Source: Pseudomonas beijingensis
GTDB lineage: Bacteria; Pseudomonadota; Gammaproteobacteria; Pseudomonadales; Pseudomonadaceae
Direction of reading: 5' to 3'
Length of the DNA stretch: 64,000 bases
Assembly (NCBI RefSeq): GCF_030687295.1
Contig: NZ_CP117425.1
Span: forward strand, 3,476,001 to 3,540,000
Shown here: positions 20,811 to 29,764 of the stretch, one piece after another
Numbering within the stretch: the stretch's first letter is position 1
How the letters are laid out: every line of letters begins with the position of its first letter
The notes under the pieces: model-generated
The model's input: only the letters and a program-made list of their open reading frames with translations
Databases searched by the model: none
Told to the model about the DNA's origin: nothing
Made by a program: the position numbers and the translations under genes

Positions 20811-21782
20811 ATGATGAGCAGTAAAACCTTGGTCGACGCGTGGATCGATGTCCATGCGCACTTCAGTCCGCCGCGCTCGGTCGAGCAACGTTCGGCGATG
20901 TGGCAGGCCCTGCAACAGGATCACTGGTCGGGCGAGCAGCCACCGGACTGGTCGTTGGACGACCGTCTTGCCTACATGGACAAGGTCGGCATCAGCATGC
21001 AGATGCTCAGCTTGGTGCCGACCAGCCACGCGGCGCTGGAAGCGAGCAACCGCTACGGCGCTGAATGGGTAGCCCGACACCCGGCCCGTTTCGGCCTGCT
21101 GGCTGGCCTACCCACCGACGATACCGAAGCCGCTCTGCGGGAACTGGCACGGGCCGAAGCATTGGATGCCGATGGGTTTGCGGTGTATTGCCAGTACAAC
21201 GGCGTATTTCTCTCCGATCCACGCCTGGAATCGCTTTGGGCCGCGCTCGATGAGCGCGCAGCGGTGGTGTTCGTACACCCTGACCACGCCGTGCCGGGGC
21301 AGTTCTCCCGACCCGGCGTATTGCTGGAGGTTGCCTATCAGACCGCCAGTGTTATCACTGACATGCTCTATGCCGGGATGTTCAGGCGCTACCCGTCGAT
21401 CCGCTTCATCCTCGCCCATTGTGGTGGTGCGCTGCCGGCGTTGTCGGGACGCTTGATTCTGCTCGGCAATGAGTCCTGGGTGCCCAACCCGCAACGCATA
21501 TCCCAGCAGGAGATGCGCGAGCAACTGGCGGCGCTTTATCTGGACACCGCGATGACCGGATCGCAGCAGAGCCTGTCGGCGGGTCTTGCGATGACATGCG
21601 CCGAACACCTGGTGTACGGCTCGGATTGCGGGGCGCCCTGTACGACCGAGCACACGGCCATCGCCAATATCCAGCAGTTGCTGGCGTTCAGTGGACTACG
21701 GCGCGAGCAAATCGAGCAGATCGGCCGCAATGCCCTGGCGTTGTTCCCAAAAGCCGCAATGAGGATTCAAGACGCGCAATAA
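20811..21782 (+). CDS. amidohydrolase-family decarboxylase (ACMSD-like)
   Basis: A 323-aa metal enzyme of the ACMSD-like branch of amidohydrolases, which mostly decarboxylate aromatic or muconic acids. Metal-site motifs are H-x-H in DVHAHF, VFVHPDH, LAHCGG and YGSDCGAP. In this operon it could remove a carboxylate from a hydroxybenzoate before hydroxylation, or act after ring opening; the sequence does not decide. The ATG at 20814 would also serve as the start. Confidence 0.85.
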   Translation: MMSSKTLVDAWIDVHAHFSPPRSVEQRSAMWQALQQDHWSGEQPPDWSLDDRLAYMDKVGISMQMLSLVPTSHAALEASNRYGAEWVARHPARFGLLAGLPTDDTEAALRELARAEALDADGFAVYCQYNGVFLSDPRLESLWAALDERAAVVFVHPDHAVPGQFSRPGVLLEVAYQTASVITDMLYAGMFRRYPSIRFILAHCGGALPALSGRLILLGNESWVPNPQRISQQEMREQLAALYLDTAMTGSQQSLSAGLAMTCAEHLVYGSDCGAPCTTEHTAIANIQQLLAFSGLRREQIEQIGRNALALFPKAAMRIQDAQ

Positions 21783-21898
21783 CGAGCGGGTAACGGTACC
21801 GGGCAGGTTGTAGCGAGGTGTTCCACGACGCATCGCTGTTGGTCGCCAACGCCTGTGACCGGTGCAACAAAACAAAAATAATAATCGAGGTAACTTCC

Positions 21899-22870
21899 AT
21901 GCGCGTACAACCCACACTACGTTTCGTTCCTGCTCTGGCTGGACTGACAGTCGCTTTCATAATGAGCACCGCACTGGCCGGCGAGACACCCATCTATGGT
22001 GGCCCGATTGGTGGGACCGACATCGGCGCCGCTTATCTGCCCCCACAGCCGGGGCTCTACATGGGCGCCGGTTACATCGGCGTGACCTCCGATGACTTCC
22101 GGGACGTCAACGGTGACAAGGTGCCGCTCGACACCGGTTTTGATGCGTCGGCCGGCGTGGTCGGGTTCAACTACGTCTACGACGCCAAGATATTCGGCGG
22201 CAGCGTCGCCACTTCGGCACAGTTCGGTTACGGTCGCCGCTGCATTCGTTTTGGCGAGCGCCATTGCAGTTCTGGCGCCGCCGATATCTATAGCGACCTG
22301 TTCTTCTGGAGCAAGTACTTGGGTGGAGGCGAGGCGGGCAATGCCGGACTTGCGCCGTTGCCTTACGGCCTGACCATCGGTGGTGGTCTTGGCATTACGA
22401 TGCCCACTGGGAGTTATGACAAGCACGAGCCGGTCAATACCGGTGGCAACACCTGGATCGTTTCGCCGAACCTGGCCGTGAGCTACCTGACCGGTCCGAA
22501 ATATTCGTTGGGGGGCGATGGAACCGAATTCAGTGCTCGGTTGTTCTACTCTATGCCGCAAAAAAACCATGACACCGATTTCGACGCCGGGACAGTGGTC
22601 AATCTGGACTGGGCGATTACCGAGCGTTATGGAAATTGGCAGGTCGGCCTTGCCGGACAGCAAGCCAAGCAGATTGACGGCGACAAGCTGCCCAATGGTC
22701 TGCGAACCAACGACAGCAAGTTTTCGTCAGGCTCGGTCGGCCCGGTGGTCAGCGTGTTTCTGCCGAGCATCGGTAGCCAGCTCAAGGTAAAAGCGGCGGC
22801 CAACTACGATGCAGAAAACACCTTCTCGGGTTACAGCCTAGTGATGATCATGGGTTGGAAAGTCTTCTGA
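21899..22870 (+). CDS. outer-membrane protein, phenol-meta (SphA/MetA-like) family
   Basis: A 323-aa protein with a signal peptide (hydrophobic core VPALAGLTVAFIMSTALA, cleavage near residue 29) and a beta-rich mature part ending in Phe. It resembles the outer-membrane proteins annotated as involved in meta-pathway phenol degradation and probably lets the hydrophobic substrate cross the outer membrane. The ATG at 21899 gives a proper signal peptide; the longer frame from 21818 does not. Confidence 0.8.
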   Translation: MRVQPTLRFVPALAGLTVAFIMSTALAGETPIYGGPIGGTDIGAAYLPPQPGLYMGAGYIGVTSDDFRDVNGDKVPLDTGFDASAGVVGFNYVYDAKIFGGSVATSAQFGYGRRCIRFGERHCSSGAADIYSDLFFWSKYLGGGEAGNAGLAPLPYGLTIGGGLGITMPTGSYDKHEPVNTGGNTWIVSPNLAVSYLTGPKYSLGGDGTEFSARLFYSMPQKNHDTDFDAGTVVNLDWAITERYGNWQVGLAGQQAKQIDGDKLPNGLRTNDSKFSSGSVGPVVSVFLPSIGSQLKVKAAANYDAENTFSGYSLVMIMGWKVF

Positions 22871-22891
22871 GACCATTTGCGTCACGTTTTT

Positions 22892-22925
22892 CGACAAGGC
22901 CGGTGCAGAGTTACCGGCTTTGTCG
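22892..22925 (+). terminator. stem-loop at the end of the meta-cleavage operon
   Basis: CGACAAGGCCGGT pairs with ACCGGCTTTGTCG (one G-T pair) around an eight-base loop, 21 bases after the porin stop. There is no strong T-run, so it may be a weak terminator or an RNA-stabilising hairpin. Confidence 0.5.
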
Positions 22926-23073
22926 TGCGCGTGCTTGACGGCTTTTTCCATGGACATCGACGGGCATATTGCTGATAAAGCTGATGGACGCCTCTGCGGC
23001 GGTGCGTTAGTTTGGCGTAACAACAATAAACAGGCACGTGATGCCTCGCTGCTGTCGCAGCTGGAGAAAGCGT

Positions 23074-24171
23074 ATGTCTCAGCTAGCCAATGCTATTGCT
23101 CAGGACCCGATAACGCTTGATCAAGGACTCTTCAAGTACCGCGACGAGGTACTGTGGTCGCTTTCCAATCCGGCGCGTTACTTGCCTTCGGAAGCATTCG
23201 ATCTTCTCCTTCGTTCCATTCGACTTTCTGCCGCCGTGCCGGGCCATGCCAACCTTACCGCTCCCTTTGGCGTGGATGTCCGTTACGGAGCGGATACCTT
23301 CGTGATCTACGAGGCCTACCGAGGCCAGTGCGTCGTTTCGTTCGATGCGCCGGTAGAGCCTATGAATTTCTGCCAGGGCGACATGTTGGTGCTGCCTTTT
23401 CATACGCATCATCGGATCATGGCGCCGGACCATACGCCTTGTATTGATATCCGTGATTTGATGGCCGCGCAAGTGGAGCCTCATGTAACGGATTCCCAAG
23501 GCCACCCTTCACTTGGCCTTTTGCTTGATCAACAGGTCAACTATGGCGGCGGCGGTGAGTTGTTCGAGCTGCGCATGGTCATTATGTTCGTCGACAAGCA
23601 AACCTCAGGCGCTTTGATCAACGGCCTGCCCGGGCCGATGTTGCTCAAGGGGTTCGCGGACAAGCATCGTTCATTTCTCAACGCTATCCATGACGAGCTG
23701 GATGTACAGCGCGGGAGTCGGTCCGTCACGCAACCCGCGGCAATCCGGCTAGCCGAGGCGTTGCTGACCATCGCTCTCAAGGAGGCCACTTCACAACCGG
23801 ATACGGGGCCTATCTACAACGGACTGGCCGATCCCGCTGTCGCTCGGGTAATTTCGGCAGTGCTCAAGGAACCTCAAAAGGACTGGGGTCTACAGGATCT
23901 GGTCGAGGTCGCCCATGTTTGCCGCTCGGCGTTGAACAGCCGCTTCATGGCCTCGGTCGGTATGTCGCCGCGGCACTTCGTCTCCCATGTGCGCTTGGCT
24001 CGAGCCAGCGAGATGTTGACAGAGACTACGCTGAGCATTGCGTCAATCACTGAGCGATCCAACTACAGCTCGGAAGCCGCATTCAACCGTGCTTTTCGTA
24101 AATGGTGCGGTCTGACGCCAGGAGCGGTTAGGGCTGCTGCTACTTCTGTCTCAAAGTTAGCTCCCAGCTGA
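23074..24171 (+). CDS. AraC-family transcriptional regulator
   Basis: A 365-aa protein with an N-terminal AraC-binding-like domain (similar to XylS/FeaR-type sensors) and a C-terminal pair of helix-turn-helix motifs, the second in IASITERSNYSSEAAFNRAFRKWCG. It follows the meta-cleavage operon in the same direction and probably activates it in response to the aromatic substrate. ATG 23074 follows GGAGAAAGC. Confidence 0.9.
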   Translation: MSQLANAIAQDPITLDQGLFKYRDEVLWSLSNPARYLPSEAFDLLLRSIRLSAAVPGHANLTAPFGVDVRYGADTFVIYEAYRGQCVVSFDAPVEPMNFCQGDMLVLPFHTHHRIMAPDHTPCIDIRDLMAAQVEPHVTDSQGHPSLGLLLDQQVNYGGGGELFELRMVIMFVDKQTSGALINGLPGPMLLKGFADKHRSFLNAIHDELDVQRGSRSVTQPAAIRLAEALLTIALKEATSQPDTGPIYNGLADPAVARVISAVLKEPQKDWGLQDLVEVAHVCRSALNSRFMASVGMSPRHFVSHVRLARASEMLTETTLSIASITERSNYSSEAAFNRAFRKWCGLTPGAVRAAATSVSKLAPS

Positions 24172-24604
24172 GCGTTGGCTGGCCGCCCGAGCCGATATCC
24201 GTTTGGTGCGGCTGTTCTCTGATCCACGCCTTATTTTGTAGATGCTGAACGACCGACCGAAAGGAGTCCGTTGAGCGATCAATCATACGTTGGATGGCAA
24301 CGCCAGCGAATTGATGATGGGGTGCGGCTTAGGTCGGTTGCAGTTTCCGGATACGGACCATTGAACTCACAGGGACGCTACAGCAGGAGCAACTGCAGAC
24401 TCCATCTAATTATCCAAGAAATAATGAACTGTCCAGATCGGGCGCTTGCCGTCCGATTGGCTACGGATAGAAGGAAATGGCAGAGCCTGGAATCCTGCCT
24501 GCTTGACCCTTGCTACTGCGTAAAAAGGAGTCCAAAATTAAGTCTTTTTCCGCTTCGGCAAGGAAATAAACCCCTTAGATTTCAATGGGTCGGACGCCAG
24601 ATGC
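24172..24604. other. no recognisable gene; att-flanking segment at its end
   Basis: A frame from TTG 24271 has a good AAAGGAG site, but it runs on into the att repeat and resembles no family I know. Bases 24520-24604 are clearly similar to 36980-37072, which flank the third att copy, so this is the conserved end of an integrated element. Confidence 0.5.
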
Positions 24605-24627
24605 GAGTCTCGTTTCCCGCTCCAAGA
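24605..24627 (+). repeat. attachment repeat copy B, left part
   Basis: These 23 bases match the tRNA-Gly 3' end (GAGTCTCGTTTCCCGCTCCA, then AGA). The repeat continues after the IS at 25941. Confidence 0.85.
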
Positions 24628-24664
24628 TGTCTAGTCCTGAAATAGGTTTACACCTGTTTCAGTC

Positions 24665-25887
24665 TCAAAACGCCCGATGCACCGCATCGGGCGTTTTGTA
24701 TTTCAGGGCCAAATGAGGTCGCTTACGGTTATAGATTTCTATCGATTCCTCAACCATGCGCTTGGCTTGGGCGAGGTCTTTGGGACGGTGTAAAAGAAAT
24801 TCTGTTTTCAGAATCCCATTCACTCGTTCCGCTAGGGCATTCTGGTAGCAGTCGTAGCCATCCGTCATCGAACACCTGACGCCATGCTTGGCGTGCAGCT
24901 TTTGGTAGAGATCAGAGCAGTATTGCGAGCCCCGATCGGAGTGATGTACCAGTGGCTGATTGGTTCTTCGGTGTCGAAGAGCTTTCGTCATCGCCCGGAT
25001 GACTGACTCGGTATGCAGGCTTTCATGCACATGATGGCCGACTATTTTGCGCGAGAACGCATCAGTGACCAGACTTACGTAAGCGACGCTTTGCTCGGTC
25101 GGTAAATAGGTTATATCCGCCACCCACACCTGTTCCGGGCCGGTGGCAGTGACTTGGTCAGGGCCGGGCTTGAGCCGATTCGGATGTCGACGGAAGCGAT
25201 GATGACTGTCGGTAGTCTTGTGATAAGCGCGTTTGCGTGGGACCAGTTGTCGATGGTCTCGCAGAATATCGAACAATCGATCTCGGCCTACCGTTTGCGT
25301 TAGTTCAGGTTCGGCTTGCATTAGCCCATGCAGCTTACGGGTGCCCAACCGAGGCATTTCAAGGCGTGCCTCCAGCACAAACCCCAGCACCTTTTGCGCA
25401 TGGCTAGCTTGCGCGTCGTAAGCTCGATTGCGCTTGTAATACGCCTGCCGTGAGATGCCCAGAAACTGGCAAGCCCTGGTGACACTCAGGCCTTCGATTT
25501 GCCCTTGGCTGAGGACTTGCCGGATCGCTTTTTTACGACAGAAACACCGTAATCGTTTTTCAGCACGTCAACGACAGCTTCAAAAAATTGGGCTTTCTGG
25601 TTGGCAAGGGCCAGCTTTTCTTCCAGCTCCTTGATTCGCTGCTCTGGTGTCAGCGGCAAATTTGGCTCGGCCATCGGTCGGTTCCTCTGGGCACGAATGG
25701 AGGCGCCTTGGCTCCAGTCCTGCCGCCCATGCTTGCGTAACCATACCAACACAGTCGACCGGCCCTGAATCCCATAACGCCGTTGAGCCTCTTTATAACT
25801 CAGTTCGCCCTTTTCAACCTGATCGACAACCGCCAATTTAAAGCCCAGCGTGTAATCACGCTGACTACGCCTTCTTCCTGAATCCAT
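24665..25887 (-). CDS. IS3-family transposase OrfAB (by -1 frameshift); OrfB part 24665-25534
   Basis: Shifting from orfA at the A6G run gives a fused transposase that continues KKAIRQVLSQGQIEG into OrfB without a stop. OrfB holds the DDE integrase core: D in VADITYL, D in HHSDRGSQYCS, E in NALAERVNG. All parts look intact, so the element may still be active. A separate OrfB from an internal ATG at 25390 is possible but usually not the active form. Confidence 0.88.
25486..25887 (-). CDS. IS3-family transposase OrfA
   Basis: 133 aa. The N-terminal helix-turn-helix (YKEAQRRYGIQGRSTVLVWLRKHG) binds the IS ends, followed by a leucine-zipper-like helix (EQRIKELEEKLALANQKAQF). The A6G run at 25528-25534 near its end allows a -1 shift into orfB. 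Confidence 0.93.
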   Translation of the reverse strand: MDSGRRRSQRDYTLGFKLAVVDQVEKGELSYKEAQRRYGIQGRSTVLVWLRKHGRQDWSQGASIRAQRNRPMAEPNLPLTPEQRIKELEEKLALANQKAQFFEAVVDVLKNDYGVSVVKKRSGKSSAKGKSKA

Positions 25888-25940
25888 TGGTTCCTCCTGA
25901 GGATAGGTCAGAAGGTGTAAACCTTATTCAGGACGAGACA

Positions 25941-25982
25941 AGATTCAGGAAAAAGCCATTCAGATGAGTGGCTTTTTTTGTG
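25941..25982 (+). repeat. attachment repeat copy B, right part with terminator
   Basis: It continues the repeat after the IS, with the terminator hairpin AGCCATTC...GAGTGGCT and a T-run. Two bases differ from copies A and C, so B is the most diverged copy. Confidence 0.8.
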
Positions 25983-26274
25983 AAATGCCAGCGCTCCTGT
26001 CGACAGGCGACAGCGCCTTCATTAGACCCGTTATTGAAACGCAAGTCTGCGGGCCTGCTTGGCATCGAGCTGAGTTGATCGCGGTCGGAACCGACGCAGA
26101 TGCTCGAAAACAGGTTGATGTTATCTCGCGCTACTGGCGCGCAGTTAACAGCTGGCGCGTAACGATGAAAATCGAACGCTCTTGCTTTTCAACTCGCACA
26201 ATGATGGCAAGTTGACGGTGCCCGCGGTATAGCGGGCACCGCTTCCTACATGGGGAAAAGGCTTACACGCCTGC
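25983..26274. other. no gene seen; start of the second island
   Basis: About 290 bases without a credible frame, apart from the stem-loop at its right end. It leads into the 3' end of the receptor gene. Confidence 0.4.
26216..26241 (-). terminator. stem-loop after the TonB receptor gene
   Basis: A perfect 10-bp stem CGGTGCCCGC/GCGGGCACCG with a six-base loop, 33 bases beyond the receptor stop. No clear U-run follows on the minus strand. Confidence 0.5.
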
Positions 26275-28665
26275 TTACCAGCTGTAACTCACTTTGGCGG
26301 TAATCTCGCGACCTGGGTTGTAGAAGTTCGCTGTGCCGGAACCGACCACGTGCTGCTCATCCAGCAGGTTGCTGACGTTCACCGCAAGGTCGGTGCCCTT
26401 GGCGATCTCGTAGTTGAAGGCGGCGTCGAACAGCGTGGTGCCATCGCTTTTGCCGGAGTTGGCTGCATCGAAGTAATAAGAGCCGACGTAGCGCGCACCC
26501 AAGCCAACGCTGACATCAGTGCCAGGCACGTCGTAATAACTCCAGAGCGAAGCGGAATGCTTGGGTGCCGTGGTGAACTCATTACCCTTCAGGGAGCTGC
26601 CGTCGTACAACGAACCGCGTAGTACCTCGGACTCCATATAGGAGTAGCCACCAATCAGGCTGAGGTTCCGCGTCACCTGCGCCTTGGCCTCCAGGTCGAG
26701 GCCACGCGCCCGCGATTCGCCCACCGTCTGTTGCTCAATGATGCCGCTCGGCAGCACCACGGCGATGGTGACGTTTTCCTGGGTCAAGTCATAAACGGCT
26801 GCGGAGAACAGTGCGTCCATCCCCATCGGCGAATACTTCACGCCCACTTCGTACTGCCTGCCTGTCTGCGGTGTTACGCCAACCTGAGGCGGCGAGACGG
26901 ATTCCACCATGCTCACATAGGTGGACACCTCATCGTTGACGATATAGGTCAACGCACCTCGGTAGGAGGTTTCGGAGAAGTTGTCTTTCTCAGTGGATTG
27001 CAAGCCTTTGCTGGTAAGGTCCATCGAGTCGTTGCGCATACCCGCGGTGACGATGAAACGCTCGTAGAACGATAGGTTCTGCTGAAGGAACACGGCCTTG
27101 GTGGTCGCGTCTCGCTTGTTGACGGCATACGGCATGATTGAGCGTGGAACGCCAGTAAACACGGGATTTGCAATGTCAATCGGGGTCGTCAGGGCGTAGA
27201 CCGAGCTTTCCTTGGTGGTCGAATCGAGGTACTCCACGCCCACCAGGCTGCTGCTGTCGATGTTCTCGAAGCGGGCATCGTATTGCAGCATCAGATTGCC
27301 GTTGAACTGGTCGGCCTCACTGTCCGTTCCAAACAGATACCGGTCAACGGTAGTACCGACACGTGCGGCGCTGTCGCTGATGTAAACGTAGCCAAAATCA
27401 TCGGTCAATTTGCTGTAACGCAGATTGCTGCGCAGTACGAAGCCGTTGTCGAAGTCATGGGTGACGTTACCGCTGAGGCTGGTGCGCTCTACATCGTGAA
27501 AGTTGTAGCTGGGCTCACCATAAAACTTGCTGCGGTCGTATTCCTTGTCCAGCGGATAGCCGCCACTGTTGGGCGAACTTTCAGTTTTCAGATAGTCCAG
27601 AATCACGGTGGCTGACGTGTAATCCGTGGGTGCCCAGGTGAGGCCACCCATCACCAACCGGTTGTCCTCCTGTGAGTGATCGTACTCGCGGTCGCTGTTT
27701 TGTCCTTTGGCAGTAAAGCGGCCAGCCAAGGTTTTCTCGTCGTTCAGCGCATCCCCCACATCGATGCCTGTCTCGACATGGTCAAACGAACCGTAGGTCA
27801 CATAGCCTTGGCCAAACTGCTCGAAGCGCGGCTGTTTGGTCACGAAATTCACCGAACCGCCCGGGTCCGCTGGGCCAAACAGCGTGGAGTTGGCGCCACG
27901 CAGAATCTCTATGCGTTCATAGGCGAATGGATCTTCGCGTACGCCGCGCATCGAACTCAGGGTCAAGCCGTCACGGTAGGTAGTAGCCTGGAAGCCCCGG
28001 ATCTGGAAATAGTCGTTGCGGTCATCCGTACCATAGAAGTCACTGACCACGCCCGGCGTGTATTGCAGCGCCTCTTCCGTGGTACTGACGCTGCGTTGCT
28101 CCATTTCCTTGTTGGTAACAACCGACACCGAGGCCGGTGTATTGAGAATGCTGGTTGCCACCTTGCCGCCAACCCAGAGCTCCTTGGCGACCACCGAGTT
28201 GGCGTCGTCGTCGGCACTGACCCTGACTTTGGCGTTGATGATGAGGGGGGCAAGGCGGTAGTCCTCGACGTTCGTTGCGTCGAGCTCCAGCGGGCCGACG
28301 GGCTTTGGTTGAGGGAACAGTAGATAGGCATTCGGACCTTGCTGTTCGATTTGCAATTCGCTCCCCAGCAGCAACGATGACAGCGCTGCCGACGTATCGA
28401 GCGTGCCATTCACGCCAGCAGTGGTGCGGTTCACTACACTCGATGCGTCGAAGGAAAGACTGATGCCAGCCTCGCGCGCAAAGCGGTCAAGCGCCGGTGC
28501 CAGTGGGCCGGCAGCGATGTTCCACTGTTTCACTTGATTGCTGTGGTCAGCGCTCGACGTTTGCGCCAGCGATGGCAATGTGTAGCTGCTTACGATCAAA
28601 CCCAAAATCGCACCGTGCAAGGCACGATTTAATGGATGGCGCTGTGAAACAGGGGACGAACTCAT
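26275..28665 (-). CDS. TonB-dependent siderophore receptor with STN signalling domain
   Basis: A 796-aa outer-membrane transporter. After a signal peptide (ending near SLAQTSSA), residues about 45-115 form the secretin/TonB N-terminal domain (APALDRFAREAGISLSFDAS), which talks to a FecR-type anti-sigma factor. A plug (LQYTPGVVSDFYGTDDRNDY, ILRGANSTLFGPADPGG) and a 22-strand barrel ending in Trp follow. It resembles FpvA/FoxA-type hydroxamate siderophore receptors; the ligand cannot be fixed. It lies downstream of fecR- and fecI-like genes on the same strand. Confidence 0.93.
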   Translation of the reverse strand: MSSSPVSQRHPLNRALHGAILGLIVSSYTLPSLAQTSSADHSNQVKQWNIAAGPLAPALDRFAREAGISLSFDASSVVNRTTAGVNGTLDTSAALSSLLLGSELQIEQQGPNAYLLFPQPKPVGPLELDATNVEDYRLAPLIINAKVRVSADDDANSVVAKELWVGGKVATSILNTPASVSVVTNKEMEQRSVSTTEEALQYTPGVVSDFYGTDDRNDYFQIRGFQATTYRDGLTLSSMRGVREDPFAYERIEILRGANSTLFGPADPGGSVNFVTKQPRFEQFGQGYVTYGSFDHVETGIDVGDALNDEKTLAGRFTAKGQNSDREYDHSQEDNRLVMGGLTWAPTDYTSATVILDYLKTESSPNSGGYPLDKEYDRSKFYGEPSYNFHDVERTSLSGNVTHDFDNGFVLRSNLRYSKLTDDFGYVYISDSAARVGTTVDRYLFGTDSEADQFNGNLMLQYDARFENIDSSSLVGVEYLDSTTKESSVYALTTPIDIANPVFTGVPRSIMPYAVNKRDATTKAVFLQQNLSFYERFIVTAGMRNDSMDLTSKGLQSTEKDNFSETSYRGALTYIVNDEVSTYVSMVESVSPPQVGVTPQTGRQYEVGVKYSPMGMDALFSAAVYDLTQENVTIAVVLPSGIIEQQTVGESRARGLDLEAKAQVTRNLSLIGGYSYMESEVLRGSLYDGSSLKGNEFTTAPKHSASLWSYYDVPGTDVSVGLGARYVGSYYFDAANSGKSDGTTLFDAAFNYEIAKGTDLAVNVSNLLDEQHVVGSGTANFYNPGREITAKVSYSW

Positions 28666-28783
28666 TTTCTCGCTCCAAGAAAGGACATCGGCAGACTGGC
28701 CTGTATTCCGGCCTTCCTTAGAGGTCGAACGAGAATGAGAAGCTACCTCATTATTTTTCAGCTAGCACAAAGTTCTGATGGGC
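28666..28783 (-). promoter_or_regulatory. putative ECF-sigma promoter of the receptor gene
   Basis: Read on the minus strand, GAAAAATAATG and, about 15 bases later, TCTCGTT could be a FecI-type promoter. This is weak and depends mainly on the known regulatory logic of FecI/FecR/receptor sets. Confidence 0.3.
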
Positions 28784-29764
28784 TCAGGTGGCAGCGGTCA
28801 CGGTCACCCAATAACGGGTCCGATAATCAATGTGCAAGTGCAGTGACTGCGCGATCAATGCCAGGACCTGCTCGTTGTCGGCGAGCTGGAAGGTGCCGGA
28901 AACGCGACGATTAGCGACCTCTTCGGCGCAGCGCAGTACCCCGGGGCGATAACGCGACAACTCCGCGATGAAATCATTGAGGCGCATATTGCGCGCACTG
29001 ATCACCCCGTCACCCCAGCTCCATAGATCAAGGCCGTTGTCCCTGAACATTCGGGCGCCACTTGATGTGAACAGCAGGTGATTTCCTGCCTGGACGCTGC
29101 GGCTCGCAGGAGTTTGACCGGAGCCGGGGAAAACCGTGACTGATCCTTCCTGAGCCGCGACCAGAGTGCCATCGTCAAGCTCGCGTGCCAGAAAGCGGGA
29201 ACTCTGGGCGCGCATGAGCCCGTCACGTGATTGCACCCAGAACGGTCGTGCTCGAGGCGAGTGTTGATCCGGGCCGACATTCACGATGATTTCCCCACGT
29301 CGCAGGATTATCAGGCGTCGCTGGGCGTCGAAATCGCTGTCGACGGCGCTATCGCTATTGAGCTGGATAAGGCTGCCATCATCGAGTTGGAAGCGTCGTT
29401 GCTCGCCGGTACTGCTGCGCTGCTGCGCAAGCATGGCGGGTACGGGTGTATAGTCCCGGCCGAGCCAGGCTGCAGCGCTAACAGTCGCCAATATGCCCAG
29501 TAGCTTCAGGCTTTCCCGCCGCGGCATTCCGTGATTGGTACCATTAAGGGTTTGTCGGGCCAGTTGAGCTGGCACGCCTGCGAATTCATCCCCAAGCGTT
29601 TCTACACGCTGCCACGCCAACACATGCTCCGGGCGCTGCTGCAGCCAGTGCTCAAAAGTGCGCTGTGTTTGTTCATCGGCTTGATTGAAGCGAAGGCGCA
29701 CCAGCCATTGGATTGCCTGCTCAACAATGGCCGGATTGAGCGCCTGCGGCTCACGCCTCGACAT
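28784..29764 (-). CDS. FecR-family anti-sigma factor/regulator
   Basis: A 326-aa inner-membrane protein. Its N-terminal FecR domain (PAIVEQAIQWLVRLRFNQADEQ) binds the sigma factor, one transmembrane segment follows (LKLLGILATVSAAAWLG), and the periplasmic part has FecR repeats (RRFQLDDGSLIQLN). It receives the signal from the receptor's STN domain. The ATG at 29764 overlaps the sigma-factor stop; the longer frame adds a non-homologous leader. Confidence 0.92.
   Translation of the reverse strand: MSRREPQALNPAIVEQAIQWLVRLRFNQADEQTQRTFEHWLQQRPEHVLAWQRVETLGDEFAGVPAQLARQTLNGTNHGMPRRESLKLLGILATVSAAAWLGRDYTPVPAMLAQQRSSTGEQRRFQLDDGSLIQLNSDSAVDSDFDAQRRLIILRRGEIIVNVGPDQHSPRARPFWVQSRDGLMRAQSSRFLARELDDGTLVAAQEGSVTVFPGSGQTPASRSVQAGNHLLFTSSGARMFRDNGLDLWSWGDGVISARNMRLNDFIAELSRYRPGVLRCAEEVANRRVSGTFQLADNEQVLALIAQSLHLHIDYRTRYWVTVTAAT

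Larger units (their letters stand above)
24628..25940 (-). mobile_element. IS3-family insertion sequence, complete
   Basis: 1313 bp with ends TGTCTAGTCCTGAA and TTCAGGACGAGACA, imperfect inverted repeats extending to AGGTTTACACC, and a 3-bp target duplication AGA (24625-24627 and 25941-25943). It contains orfA and orfB joined by an A6G slippery site. Removing the IS and one AGA restores a continuous tRNA-end/terminator repeat, so it inserted into att copy B. Confidence 0.93.

Noticed and set aside
24605..24627. Possible second tRNA-Gly gene at the att copies near 24.6 and 37.1 kb
   Set aside because: Only about 16-20 bases of the tRNA 3' end are present; there is no D arm, anticodon arm or matching acceptor 5' strand upstream.
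24271..24645. 124-codon frame with a good ribosome binding site and TTG start
   Set aside because: It reads through the att repeat into the IS end and has no recognisable domain; the overlap with conserved non-coding repeat DNA argues against a gene.
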